Shown: positions 10,901-21,323 of the stretch, in pieces
Position numbering within the stretch: position 1 is the stretch's first letter
Layout: every line of letters begins with the position of its first letter
From: Hofstenia miamia
Lineage: Eukaryota; Xenacoelomorpha; Acoela
NCBI GenBank assembly: GCA_004352715.1
Contig: SCFE01000023.1
Location: 1,395,695 to 1,459,694 of the forward strand
Length of the DNA: 64,000 nt
Direction: 5' to 3'
Notes under the pieces: generated by a model
What the model saw: the letters and a program-made list of their open reading frames with translations, nothing else
Databases searched by the model: none
Told to the model about the DNA's origin: nothing
Position numbers and translations under genes: made by a program

Positions 10901-11509
10901 AAATCACAAAGCTTGTAAAGTACATTTTTATGAATCAGCATAGAATGAGTATGCAATTTCAATGACATAATTTTTTTTAAACAATTTATCAACTTTATGA
11001 TTTAATATTTAGTCTTAACATTTCAATTAGTCACATTAAAGCACATTCTAAACTATTGAATATAATATCAGTGAGGCCAAGTATTGAGTAAATCTTTCAA
11101 GATAGCCAAGTATGTAGAAATTTAAAGTTTTTTACTGTTCAGGTATAGTTAGGGGCAAAACCTACCCAAGTCACTTATTTAAAGATATGTAAAATGAAAT
11201 TAATTGAACAGTAATGGGTGGGCTGTAATTTATTATTTCAAAATATTGATATTTGAAAATTTATTTAGAAAATACTATAATTTAAATTGGACATTAGTTC
11301 AGCATTATTTTGCCACAGAACTTTAATGATTTAATTATACTTTTCATCATATAACCCATATTTTTATTTGTAATTTTGCTAAAAGAAATCCTTAGAAATT
11401 GTTTTAAAAATATAGTTTTGCTAAAAATTATATTCTTTGAAAAATATGTACAATAAAATATGTGCAATTGGTGTGCTTTCAAAATGATTGAACAATGAAA
11501 TAAAATTAT
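10901..11509. other. No gene seen
   Basis: AT-rich and CpG-poor, bordered on the right by the TTAATAATAATAA tail of a LINE. One minus-strand open frame of 62 codons shows no recognisable protein. Confidence 0.4.
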
Positions 11510-12480
11510 TTTTAATAATAATAAAAATTTATTTTTAAACTTTTGTACACTACAAAAAAGAAGAAAATCCCTATTAATGTTTAAAGTAAATTATTTGTTT
11601 TAATTTCACTTAGTTACGAATTGATATTATTTAGTTACAATCTTTTTTCTTTGAATATCTTAATAAGTTCACTTCTTTGGTGATAATTCTAATTTAATTT
11701 ATTTTGTTCTTAAAACTTTTAAAATTAAATTCTTTTTAAATTTCAGGTTACAATTTATTCCATAGATCTATAAAGTAATTGATAAGACAGTTCTTCATGA
11801 TTCTTTCTCTAAATTTAAATTTTCTACAGCACTTAGTTCTAATATGGAATTTTGATGAAATTTCTTCATTTGATCTACTTTTGATAAATATTTGTGGTGA
11901 TTTTAGTTTTTAGGATAGTCTAATGAAAAAAATGTAAATTCTGATATTTTATTGATTGTTGTTTTCACATATGATAGCTAAACTCCAATTCAACATTCCT
12001 TCTAATTGATTTTTTGATCACTTTGGTAAGTTTGTCAACAGACATGATCAATATAAATAGTGAGGCAGAATATATGATTTCAATATCATTATTTTCTATT
12101 TAATTGGTATAAAGCTTTGTAACTTACAGGGTAGTAATTTATATGTTTGAACCATGAGTCTTTCATGAATCAAGACTTGATAGAAAATTTAAATTCTTCC
12201 CATTTTAATATCTAGGTATTTTATTCAAGGCATAGGAGTTATATGAAGTGAAATAATGTTATATAATCAATATTTCACATCAATTTTTATCAGCAATTTA
12301 ATTACTGTATTTAGAATTGCTGATGCTATAATTTCAATACCACATAGAAGTATAGAGTAAATAATTGAATGGTATCACTATGGATATACAAAAGTAGTCA
12401 TCTTTTTAACTATAAATGTATTTTTTTAATTGGTATTAACCTCAAACTTGATTTATGTTATTTTGGAATGAAATTTTTAC
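11510..12480 (-). mobile_element. LINE remnant, 3' end, with (TTA)n tail
   Basis: The minus strand ends in an ATTATTATTAA-type tail near 11,510-11,525. Upstream of it, broken frames read like the end of a CR1/Jockey-group ORF2: an R-S-N-E-E-I-S segment, FREKNHEEL-like and FIDLWNK-like pieces typical of the last reverse transcriptase ORF exon-like block (tryptophan-asparagine, then a hydrophobic stretch). Stops and frameshifts are frequent, so the copy is old. It lies in the CpG-poor block. Confidence 0.5.
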
Positions 12481-12499
12481 AATTGCTGTGATTCAGCAA

Positions 12500-14140
12500 T
12501 ATTGTAAGATAAGATATTCTTTGTTAAGATAAATATTAATAATTATAAACTGGTAATTTATCTGAATGGCATCATCAAATATACATACAAACACATACAA
12601 TAGGATAAGTCTCTATTTACAATAAATCCACCAGGCTAGGGATAAATTACTATGAGGATTTCAAGAATGAGATGCTGTATAATCATTATTGTATCCTAAC
12701 CATACTGGACCTGAGACATTCTTTTGCTTAAGGAAAATATTCATGTGATTCTTAAAACCTTGCAATTTTTCAATGTTCTTTATCTCTTTAGGTAATGATT
12801 TCCAAGTTCAAATAGCAGTATTAATTATTGATTTTTTCAAAATCTTTTTTCTATAATTAATGCAGGTAAAGTGTTTTGATCTGGAATTTGGATTATGAAT
12901 AAATCCAGGCATTGAAATGATATTATAAGGTGGTAATTTCTTGATGAAAAAATCTTAACACATTGTGTTCAATATGATTAGCTGTCTTGGGAAAAGGTAG
13001 ACCTAGACATATACTGCCTAGTTCTGGAAGAATTTATTTTTTGAAATGCTTAGGGCCCATTTTAATTGAATATCAAGTTTTCTATAAAAAACATATTTTA
13101 GATCAGTAAATAATATATTTTCAAAATTTAGGTGACTCATTAAAAATGAATGGAAAAATTGAATTATTACATAAGCTGGTAGTTGCTTTACTATTATTGA
13201 CATACTTCTTATACCTATTGCCAATTTTCAGACTATTGCATTAGTGTATAATTCAAAATTTAGCCTCAAATAAAAAATTACTCCTAAATATTGTCTACAG
13301 TTGGAGCCTTAACATTTTTAAGATTAAGGGTTAATGTTGAAACATCATAATTTGTTATAGAGGGCTGCAAAATACAAAATTCTGTTTTACTTTCATTCAT
13401 AAGTTACTTATGCATGTTGATGTACATTATTAATTCATTGTAATTATGTGCTACAGATTCATTTGCTAAATGCATGGATTTATTATCATTGAATATACAT
13501 GTATCATCAGCATATTGAATTATATTGTAATGAGTTATTTTATGCATATTGCTTACATATATTCTGAAAAGAAGATAACCTAAAATTGTAACCTGAGGGA
13601 TGCAATTGATTACAGGCAGCTAATCTGAAAATACATCATTTGCTTTAACTATCTGGAAACTATGTTTCAAATATTTAGTTATCAAATTTCTGCTATTGTT
13701 TGTAAATCCTATGTGGGATAATTTGTTTACTAGTATGCTATGATCAATAGAATCAAAAGCTTTAGAAAGATATAAGCAAACAATAGCTACAAAGTTATTT
13801 GCATCCAGTGATGATCTCCATTTTTCTGTAGCACTTAGTAGAGCATCAGTAGTTGAAAAATGTTTATGAAATCTAAATTGAGTGTTTGATAGTAGGTTCA
13901 ACCTATTGAGATGCTCTGTTATTTGGTTATGTAATATTTGGTTAAATACTTTGCTTATTGGTGAAAAAATTGATAGTTTTTGCTTAAAAATAGGTGTAAT
14001 GAGAGCAAGTTTTAAATAATTCAGAAAAGTAATTACTTTTTATGCATTCATTAGATATGTAATTTAGGGGACTGATTATAATACCTGCAGTGATTTTAAG
14101 TTTCCACAAATGGATTAAAGAAAGCCTGCATGATTTGTTA
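12500..14140 (-). mobile_element. LINE copy, TTATC-tail family
   Basis: Reverse transcriptase remnant on the minus strand, 3' end at a TAAGATAAGATA tail near 12,505. The best open piece (13,620-13,901) reads SNTQFRFHKHFSTTDALL, then VCLYLSKAFDSIDHSILVNK, the finger and first palm motifs of LINE reverse transcriptases. Near the 3' end LKKSIINTAIWTWKSLPKEI is legible. That C-terminus matches the + strand LINE at 18.2-19.6 kb closely (LKKSFINVAIQTWNSLPKEI there), so both belong to one family with a TTATC-repeat tail. Many stops; inactive. Confidence 0.8.
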
Positions 14141-14759
14141 GGCTTAAGTTTGAGAATTGCTTTTAAAGTTTCAAAACTTGTTATAAAATGGAAAGAAACA
14201 AATTGAAAATCAATTGTTTTAATTTATATAGTTTCAGTCAGTTGTTAGTTAAAAAATAGAAACACATGTGATTAAAACATGATACTCAATAACATATCAG
14301 AAATCAATGCATATAAACTCTTTGTAAAGTGGAAATTTAAAACATACTTGGTTATACATAAAAAATTTTTTAAAAAAAAGCCAGAGAAAACAAAAGATGG
14401 AAAATTATGCTGCTACATACCTTATTATTTGTGTGTAGATGCACTTGCAATTGCTAGACTACATTATTTTTTAAGTATCTCTGAAGCACCAAGTTGATTA
14501 AACATGAATTTGTTGAATTCCATTGTGCCATTCAAAGCATCAAATGGTTCTGACTAGTATTTCATCTACACATCAACCATTATTCACAATTCAATGATGG
14601 GTTTTCCATTCTAAACACATAAACTAGTAAATGCATAAATCTACATGATAAATATTTTGTATTAATAACAAACTGTTTATAAAGAATTTGAGAGGTAGAA
14701 TTGATAAGAAATTGGTAAGACAAGTACAAAGAATAATATTTCCCAACAAAGCAGAAATC
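14141..14759. other. No gene seen; one short direct repeat
   Basis: No supported gene. The word CAGAAATCAATGCATATAAA occurs near 14,299 and again near 14,754, so part of the family-A arm may be duplicated here. A + strand open frame of 72 codons (14,279-14,497) is lysine-rich and not recognised. Confidence 0.4.
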
Positions 14760-15225
14760 AATGCATATAAATTTTGTGAAAGTTATGAAATAATAATTTA
14801 TTGATTATCATAGTGAAAGACAATGCCTATAAAATCAATTAACCTTGGTATAAACTCTACTATGACTTGAAAATTTTTATGCATATTTGGATATTACAAG
14901 TTAGTACAACTGAGATGAAAGCAAAACATTAAATTCAAGGATCAAATGCACAACAATGTTTCTATGTGTAGATGTATTTGAAATCTAAGCTGTTTAAAGA
15001 TGCTATGACACTAATTATTGATTGAAAATAGGAAACTTAATAAGTGTTCAGTGAATAAATTACCCAAGCATTGCCATGCAAATCAGAGTAAAAATATACC
15101 AATAAGTATACCTATATGATGAAGGCACTGTGAAATCAAAGTGGCCATTCCATTGCTTAATGCAAACATGACTAGATTGACTGAGATTTCACTTCATTTC
15201 ACTAGAATAATCACAATTTTGATCT
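14760..15225 (-). repeat. Repeat family A, second (inverted) arm
   Basis: Reverse complement of 8,680-9,480, readable as ATTGATTGAAAATAGGAAAC, TTAATAAGTGTTCAG and TATAAACTCTAC on the + strand. Many single-base differences between arms indicate an old duplication. Confidence 0.7.
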
Positions 15226-15339
15226 ATTCTTCAACATGTTAAGAAAGAGTTTGGCTTTCTAATGCAAAACTACATCATCTATAATATACTATATAATTAA
15301 AAATGAAAAGGGTTGTGTTAGCAAATTATTCACATGTTG

Positions 15340-15500
15340 CTACATATACCCACACAGCCAATCCCTGGTAGACCAATGGTGTTCCACCAGTGGGAAAAAC
15401 ATTGGGCCACCAAGTGGGATTTTGCTACCCATGCACCAGTGGCTAACTGGTGGTCAACCAGTGACTAATTGGTGGACTACTGATGATAAAACCAGAGTTT
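15340..15500. repeat. Cluster of ACCAGTGG / CCACTGGT-type motifs
   Basis: Within ~160 bp, variants of CCACCAGTGG, GACCAATGG, GGCCACCAAG, CACCAGTGGC, AACTGGTGGTC, ACCAGTGAC and ATTGGTGGAC alternate in both orientations. The G+C content is clearly above the flanks. It could be a degenerate minisatellite or the palindromic head of a small transposon; the outer ends are not defined. Confidence 0.5.
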
Positions 15501-15629
15501 TGGCATCAGAGCAATTTTTGAAATGTAACAATAGCTAAATTTTATATTGATAAATAGTTTCACATTGTAGTTTAACCAACACCAGCCCAACAAAGGGTTG
15601 TAGGAAATGATAATAAACTTAGCATTCCT

Positions 15630-15830
15630 ATTGATTTTAAATAATGTTTATTTGACTGGATGAATTCATGTATTACCATGTAAAGCCAGGGGTGTGGTTT
15701 AGATCTCAAATACATCTACACATACAAACATTTGTATTCATTTGATCTTTGCATTAATATTTTTGCTTTCATCAAATTTGTAATAACTTGTATTGTAGAA
15801 TCAGTGGCTAGGGACTATAGCAGCATTACT
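15630..15830 (+). repeat. Repeat family A, partial third copy
   Basis: Direct-orientation match to 9,015-9,250: GAATTCAT, then a GGTTTAGATC word, TCTACACATA and TTTTTGCTTTCAT in the same order and spacing. A ~75-bp segment present at 9,045-9,120 is missing here. Confidence 0.55.
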
Positions 15831-16689
15831 AAAGAACTAATTGACTCTGCAGAGGGTTACAAATGAGGCCTTAATAGAGGAGCCACAATTCTAGCAAAAT
15901 AACAATAATAGTTCTAACAAACAACATTGGTAATTCATCCACTGTAGCTTGTAATTGTTTAGGTAAACACCCAGGATGACCAATTCATATGGCTTCCAGC
16001 TGAAGTGCTACCTGAGGAGAAGCAGCTTGTGATTTGAGTGTGTGGTGCTATCCTAATTGTCTCATTATTGAATTTCTATCTCAATTCAAATATAACAGTC
16101 TTGAAGTGGTTCTCATTTCTCAGCTCACTATTAAATAACACATAATTGCTTTGCATTCACATTAACCAGCAGTATAGTATCATCACAGTGTATAAACATT
16201 ATAGGTGCATGTAGGAAATGAACAAGGGTCTTATTTTCCCTATACCTAGCTGTAACTTAATACAGTCCATGATTTAGGCTGCTAACTGTCTGAAAACTAT
16301 GCATCAAATTGGTTCACAGTTAGCAGTACTCCCAAATTGTTGCCATGACTTAAGCAATTTTCATTATGCAAATGATCCAATTAAGCAAAAAAGTAAATAT
16401 TGAGGAGAGTTTAACATGCTGCGGTGAGATAAACTCTATTGCTTGATTGCTACATTGGTTGCCCTGTTTTTACAAAGTTTCAATAATTACCTGTCTTTGT
16501 TTACAGTTTTGAATCATATGATCAATTTACCTTGCATATTCAATTTAGCAACAAACATGTAATACATCATTGAGGGGACAAATCAATAGCAATGTAAATT
16601 ATTCTCAAAATTATTGAAGTGACGTCAAAGTGATGCAATCACTACAAATTACAAAATTACAAAGTAAAAATTTGATCAAATTTAAAAAT
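15831..16689. other. No gene seen
   Basis: Mixed sequence with slightly higher G+C than the region to its left and few CpG. No frame or repeat could be supported. Confidence 0.4.
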
Positions 16690-17458
16690 AAAGATTCAAA
16701 TGTCCCAAGTGACTCTACACACCCCCTTGCTCAATTTAATTCTGCAGCAGTAACTGGAGGAGTGGCCCATAGACTACTTTCTGAGTGGCTTTGACTAACT
16801 CAACAGCAAGGAGCTAGTCCCAGGTCTTTACTTTGGCATATTGTGGAGCTTATGTTAGCTGCATGAGTAACCTTTGGGTAACCACTTCATTAAAGAGCTG
16901 GAAGATTTGCAGTGTTGGAAGCCTGGAACTCATGGGGCAGTGATGGCATAGGTTGTTCAGCCTTCAAGTGAAGGTATCATAAAAATGTTGGTACAAGCAG
17001 AGCCCTTTTAGTGCAATCATGAGTGTGTTGGTGTCCAAAGTGTGCACATCTCTGGCATCAATCATATCAGGGTAGAAGGGTACAAAAACTTCTCATAAAG
17101 AACCCATTCATGTGGGGTAGTCAATGAACAAGGAGCAAAACTCCTGGACTTGCTCAACATCATAATGATTTTGATGTACTTAGTCACATCATAATATTGA
17201 GTAATTTTCTCTATGTTGTTTATCCACATTAAGTCACCAGACGCCTGAAAAAGTACCAAGACCCAGGGGTTTAGCTGTGCAATCTTCTTGTGGATTTTTC
17301 TGAGTTGTTCATGGACAGGTAGTCCTCTGGTAAAAATATTGGGAATTGTCAACATTCCATCTATAAAAACATGTTCTCCATTGTTGCTGTCTATGAGTTG
17401 GTTGCAGATTACTTTATACTCAGGAGAAATGTAAAAGTTGAGTAATGCAAAAGAAGAC
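16690..17458 (-). pseudogene. Unrecognised coding remnant (transposon-type?)
   Basis: Read on the minus strand, this ~770-bp stretch looks like real protein in two frames. The first (17,458 to 17,062) is open for about 130 codons and contains NFYISPEYKVICNQLIDS, an FIDGMLTIPNIF segment, LRKIHKKIAQLNPWVLVLF and a TTPHEW word. After one frameshift near 17,070 the reading continues as IDARDVHTLDT, LCHHCPMSSRLPTLQIF and LFNEVVTQRLLMQL, with TGA/TAA stops in between. Amino-acid composition and the richer G+C differ from the flanks. I do not recognise the family. It may be a decayed transposon or viral-type gene; it shares the CpG-poor block with the Polinton genes. Confidence 0.45.
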
Positions 17459-18020
17459 TAATTTATAATTTCTACAACTGTGTAAAACTAATGTTATAAC
17501 AGTGTATAAAGAAAGCATGTATATGTATAAGCCCTCCTAATAGCATCATATGAATAATTTTTTAAAATATGAAGTTATGCCAATTTACATAAACCATTTC
17601 AAATTTTTTGAAAGATGGGTTTGCGTTTATCATGTAAGTCTATATTTCATATGCTTGTAATGCTTAAGAATTGTATTTTGGAAATTAGGAAAAAACGTAT
17701 TAAATTGTAGTGATTGTGTAAATAGGTTAAGCATTAGTAATACATGGAATTTTTTTATGGATAAGAAAATTATTCATTAGTCAACAGTGTGTTATCACAA
17801 TGCAATGTAGTACCATATTAGTCAGTTAACAATGTCATGTATATAAACAAAAACAGACATATATATAATAAACAAGGTAAAATGTAACATATTAGCAAAC
17901 TAACATTGTCATCTATATAAACATAAACACACATATAGGAAATAAACAAGGTAATATATCACACACTAATTGCATCAACACATAAAGATTATTGTCTCAG
18001 TATAAAAATTAAAGGTGCTT
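17440..18020 (+). repeat. Repeat family B, partial third copy, with ~73-bp tandem units
   Basis: The GTATATGTATAAG...ATAGCATCAT block, the ATATTTCATATGC(T/C)TGTAAT block and a GATAAGAAAATTATT word match family B. Near 17,840-17,960 a ~73-bp unit (TGTCATGTATATAAACA / TGTCATCTATATAAACA ... AATAAACAAGGTAA) is repeated in tandem. Confidence 0.6.
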
Positions 18021-18199
18021 GTGTAAAACACTATTGTGAATCAACACATAATGACTAAGCAATTTACATGAAGTCGCCCTAGATGGTGCTGCAACACCCT
18101 TGTCAATATCCATGTGTCAGTCAAGATCAAAATGTCATTTTGTGAGATATCCCCTCCTTTTCTTCAAATACTACTATCCAGCAATCCATTAGGTAAAAC

Positions 18200-19615
18200 A
18201 AAAGTTGGTGGAGTTCTATTTCTAATATAGTCATTTAATCCAAAAAATGCAATGACAATAAGTCTCCTGAAATTGCTATAAATGTTCTTGAAAAAAATTG
18301 CACTCTTCTTGCACAATATTTTGCTTCACTAAAACTAAGAATGAACCCATCTAAAACTCAATTTTGCCAAATTTGCCTAAATCTATCAATAATGCTACAA
18401 ATAGTTCACAATTTAAATTGAAATTTAATGACACATACATAGAACAAGTTAATTTTTTTAAATATTTAAGTATCATTTTTGATTCTCAACTTAATTGTAA
18501 AAAACAAATAACTAGTGTTATTAAGAAAATAGCTATTTCAACAAAGTCTCTTAGAAAAGTATCACAACAGCTTCCAACCACGGCAAAAATTTAATTATTT
18601 CACACATTAACCCTTTCAATCCGACTATTGCACAATTAACTTTCAATCATTTTTTCAGTATCTACCACTTATTATGACTCTCCTTAACTACCATAAGCAA
18701 AATTGAAAATTTTGAAGCTAAAACAAAATTTTGTATTTTACTGCCCAATAAAAGTAATCATAATGTTTATGTAGTGACTTTGAATATATATATATATATA
18801 ATACTAATGCTCTTATTGACTCATAATTAAAATTATACTCTCACATAAATTTAATAGTTAGAAAATTAGCTATAGGTATAAAAAGTATGATATTAGTAGT
18901 TAGGCAATTACCACCTTGTGTGATAATTCAATTCTTCCATGTTTCATTATGAGTCACGTTAATTACACAAACATTTTATTTACTGACCTAAGCGCAGTGC
19001 TTTATAAAACATTTAATATTCAATTAAGATCGGCATTAAGTATCACAACGAAAAATTCATTGAAAATCAAACAGTAAATTTCTAGTTCAATTTTTTTCCA
19101 AAACAACTGGTTATATTGAATACCCTTCTGACATTCTACAAGCTAATCAGAAACTTACCACCTAATAATACGTTTAAAATACCGGGACTTACTCATAAAC
19201 AGAATTCAAGATCAAATCTTTTTACATGTGTTAAGCATAAGAAAAACGTTTTAAAGAAATCCTTCATTAATGTCGCCATTCAAACCTGGAATTCACTACC
19301 TAAAGAAATTAAAAATCTTGAAAAAATTGAAATCTTTTAAAAAGCATTTAAAAATCTTCCTTAAGCAAAAATATATTACTGGAAAATCATGGCCAGGATA
19401 CAAATTTTATAACAATAACTATACTATAACTCGTTATTAAATAGTACTATAGTAATTTATGCATAGCCAACAAGATTTCTTTTGTAATTTATGTGAATTG
19501 CATAAATGTGTTTTTGTGAATTTAATGACGCTATTTCAGATAAATTATCAGTAATTTCATTGTTAAGATTTATCCAAATAAATATTCTCTTATCTTATCT
19601 TATCTTATCTTATTA
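18200..19615 (+). mobile_element. LINE copy, TTATC-tail family
   Basis: The 3' half of a LINE reverse transcriptase gene on the + strand. LNPSK-type palm sequence (SLKLRMNPSKTQFCQI) is followed by YIEQVNFFKYLSIIFDSQLN and KKIAISTKSLRKVSQQLP, then a decayed thumb, then LLTFYKLIRNLPPNNTFKI and LKKSFINVAIQTWNSLPKEI near the C-terminus. The element ends with about five TTATC units at 19,589-19,613. An internal TATATATA run sits near 18,787. It belongs to the same family as 12,500-14,140 but keeps several CpG that are TpG or CpA there. Stops in all frames; 5' truncated. Confidence 0.85.
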
Positions 19616-20715
19616 TGAAGAATCATCAGAAAACATACTTCTAAAATTGAATTTAATTGACAAGAAGATTCAGTTTACAGAGGAGGTTGTAGCTGTGAAC
19701 AAATTTCTTTTTTTGAATGAAAAATAACTAGAAAAAATAAAAAAATTGAAAGTTCGATCTATAGTAAACCAACAGACACAGGATTGTTATTAAACTACAC
19801 CTCAAATATGCTTTTAAATTACAAAATATCATAAACTAATGGATGTATTCATAGAATATTTGACAATTTCAGAACATCTAGAAAAATTAAACAAGAAATG
19901 GGAAAATTTAAGATAGAATTAAAGAATAATGAATATCCAAATAATTTCATACATTGATACATTAGCAAATCATTAAAAAACATTTTAGTTAAGAACAAAC
20001 GATCAAAAAACAACTAAACTAATTATGAAAATTGTTTGAAGATCGAATATTGAGGACTCCATATTGAAAACATGATAAAGAACTAAGAAAAATATCAATA
20101 ATTATAGAATAATTTTGATTTATATATATTTTTTTATGGACCCCTAGATTTATTTTTCAATTTTGAGATGCAAAATTATAATTACAATCATTCAAAATCA
20201 TCTACACACTTACAAAATCCAACTATTTGGTTACTATTAACACTAAATTTATAAAATTAATCATGAATACAAAACCATTCGATTCATATTTACTTTTTAA
20301 AATTTATATATAGCAATGAGAAACTGAGAACTAAATTCAAATCAACAACTGAAGAAACCAATAAATCCAATTTAATTTACCAAATAAAATGCATCTGTGA
20401 TGAAGATTATATTGGCTTTCTAGTAGGCAACTATCAAGAAGGATTACAAACCTGAGGCCAGTTCTAGTATTTAATTAAATACGAAGACTAAAATTTGAAA
20501 CAAAGATTTCAAGATCAAGTTATTTAAAAATCACTGAGAGCATTTTCATAAAATCCTGCAAACACATTCAAGCACCAAAGAAGACTGTATTTATAAATTA
20601 AACTATTTAAAGTTTAGAAAATTATAATTATTATTGTCAAATCTAGAAAATATAGATTAAGAAATGTGTAATGAAACTGACGATGACTTTATAAGTCGAA
20701 ATATATCTGCATGTT
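19616..20715 (+). mobile_element. Penelope-like retroelement, decayed copy
   Basis: Directly after the LINE tail, broken frames read like the end of a Penelope-like reverse transcriptase: a VYRKPT-type motif (read here as SIV-NQQ/KPTDTGLLLNYTSNM across a frameshift), an IHRIFDNFRTSRK segment and NEYPNNFI. After further decay follows SNLIYQIKCICDEDYIGF near 20,350-20,420, the start of a GIY-YIG endonuclease domain. The copy ends with a hammerhead-like motif at 20,677-20,701. A reverse transcriptase followed by a GIY-YIG domain is the diagnostic architecture of this group. Inactive. Confidence 0.75.
20677..20701 (+). ncRNA. Hammerhead-ribozyme-like motif, copy 1
   Basis: CTGACGA is followed by a short stem (GACTT / AAGTC) and GAAA, resembling the hammerhead core known from Penelope-like terminal repeats. 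One extra T lies between CTGACGA and the stem, which would disturb the normal closing pair. Confidence 0.35.
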
Positions 20716-20904
20716 CACCATAAGTTTAATTAAACTCCTTAAAAACGGTACATAAAAATGGTTTATAAATTGTCATTAGTGGCTTCAAAAAGTTTCCTTT
20801 GAATTCATAGTAAGCTGATAGTTTTTTCCTCATACAGCTCAATGTAATATTAATTGAGCATTTTTAAGGATTTTTAATAATTTTAACAAAAACATTCAAA
20901 TATA

Positions 20905-20929
20905 TTTCGACTTACAAAGTCATCGTCAG
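20905..20929 (-). ncRNA. Hammerhead-ribozyme-like motif, copy 2 (inverted)
   Basis: Reverse complement of the motif at 21,299-21,323, inside the left inverted arm. Same extra base before the stem. Confidence 0.35.
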
Positions 20930-20952
20930 TTTTACAAATAATTCCCTTTAGC

Positions 20953-21243
20953 ATGTCCGATAAATCTAATGTAATTTATAAGATTCAATGCACCTGTGGT
21001 GAGGATTATATCGGATATTGTGGTCGTCAACTAAGCAGAAGAACAAAAGAACATGAAACTAATTCAACCATTTCAAAACACCTTAAAAATTGTGGACTAA
21101 GTTATGATGTAAAAATTTTAAAGAATACCGATGCAAAATATCTTAAAATCACTGTAAGCATTTTAATAAGATCATTTCAACCAAGTCTAAATACTAAAGA
21201 AGATTATATACATAAACTATTGTTACCAATAATTAAGATTTAG
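20953..21243 (+). CDS. GIY-YIG endonuclease domain of Penelope-like element
   Basis: An open frame of 96 codons opening with ATG (first residues MSDKSNVIYKIQCTCGEDYI) that carries the GIY-YIG nuclease fold of Penelope-like elements. Visible are VIYKIQC-x-C, EDYIGYCGRQLSRRTKEH with the catalytic-type arginine and the glutamate/histidine, and ISKHLKNCG. In the family this domain nicks the target DNA during retrotransposition. Here it is separated from any reverse transcriptase by 5' truncation, so it cannot mobilise itself. The frame is uninterrupted and closes with TAG just before the right inverted arm, as expected for the element's 3' end. Confidence 0.8.
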   Translation: MSDKSNVIYKIQCTCGEDYIGYCGRQLSRRTKEHETNSTISKHLKNCGLSYDVKILKNTDAKYLKITVSILIRSFQPSLNTKEDYIHKLLLPIIKI

Positions 21244-21298
21244 TGAAATGAAATATTGCTATAAAATTAAGTAAATTTAGAGGGAATTATTTGTAAAA

Positions 21299-21323
21299 CT
21301 GACGATGACTTTGTAAGTCGAAA
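21299..21323 (+). ncRNA. Hammerhead-ribozyme-like motif, copy 3
   Basis: CTGACGA, a T, the stem GACTT/AAGTC around TGT, then GAAA, at the 3' end of the Penelope-like insertion. The cleavage-site side (stem I/III) was not resolved. Confidence 0.35.

Noticed and set aside
14279-14497. Lysine-rich 72-codon + strand frame
   Set aside because: No motif, low-complexity composition, lies at a repeat border.
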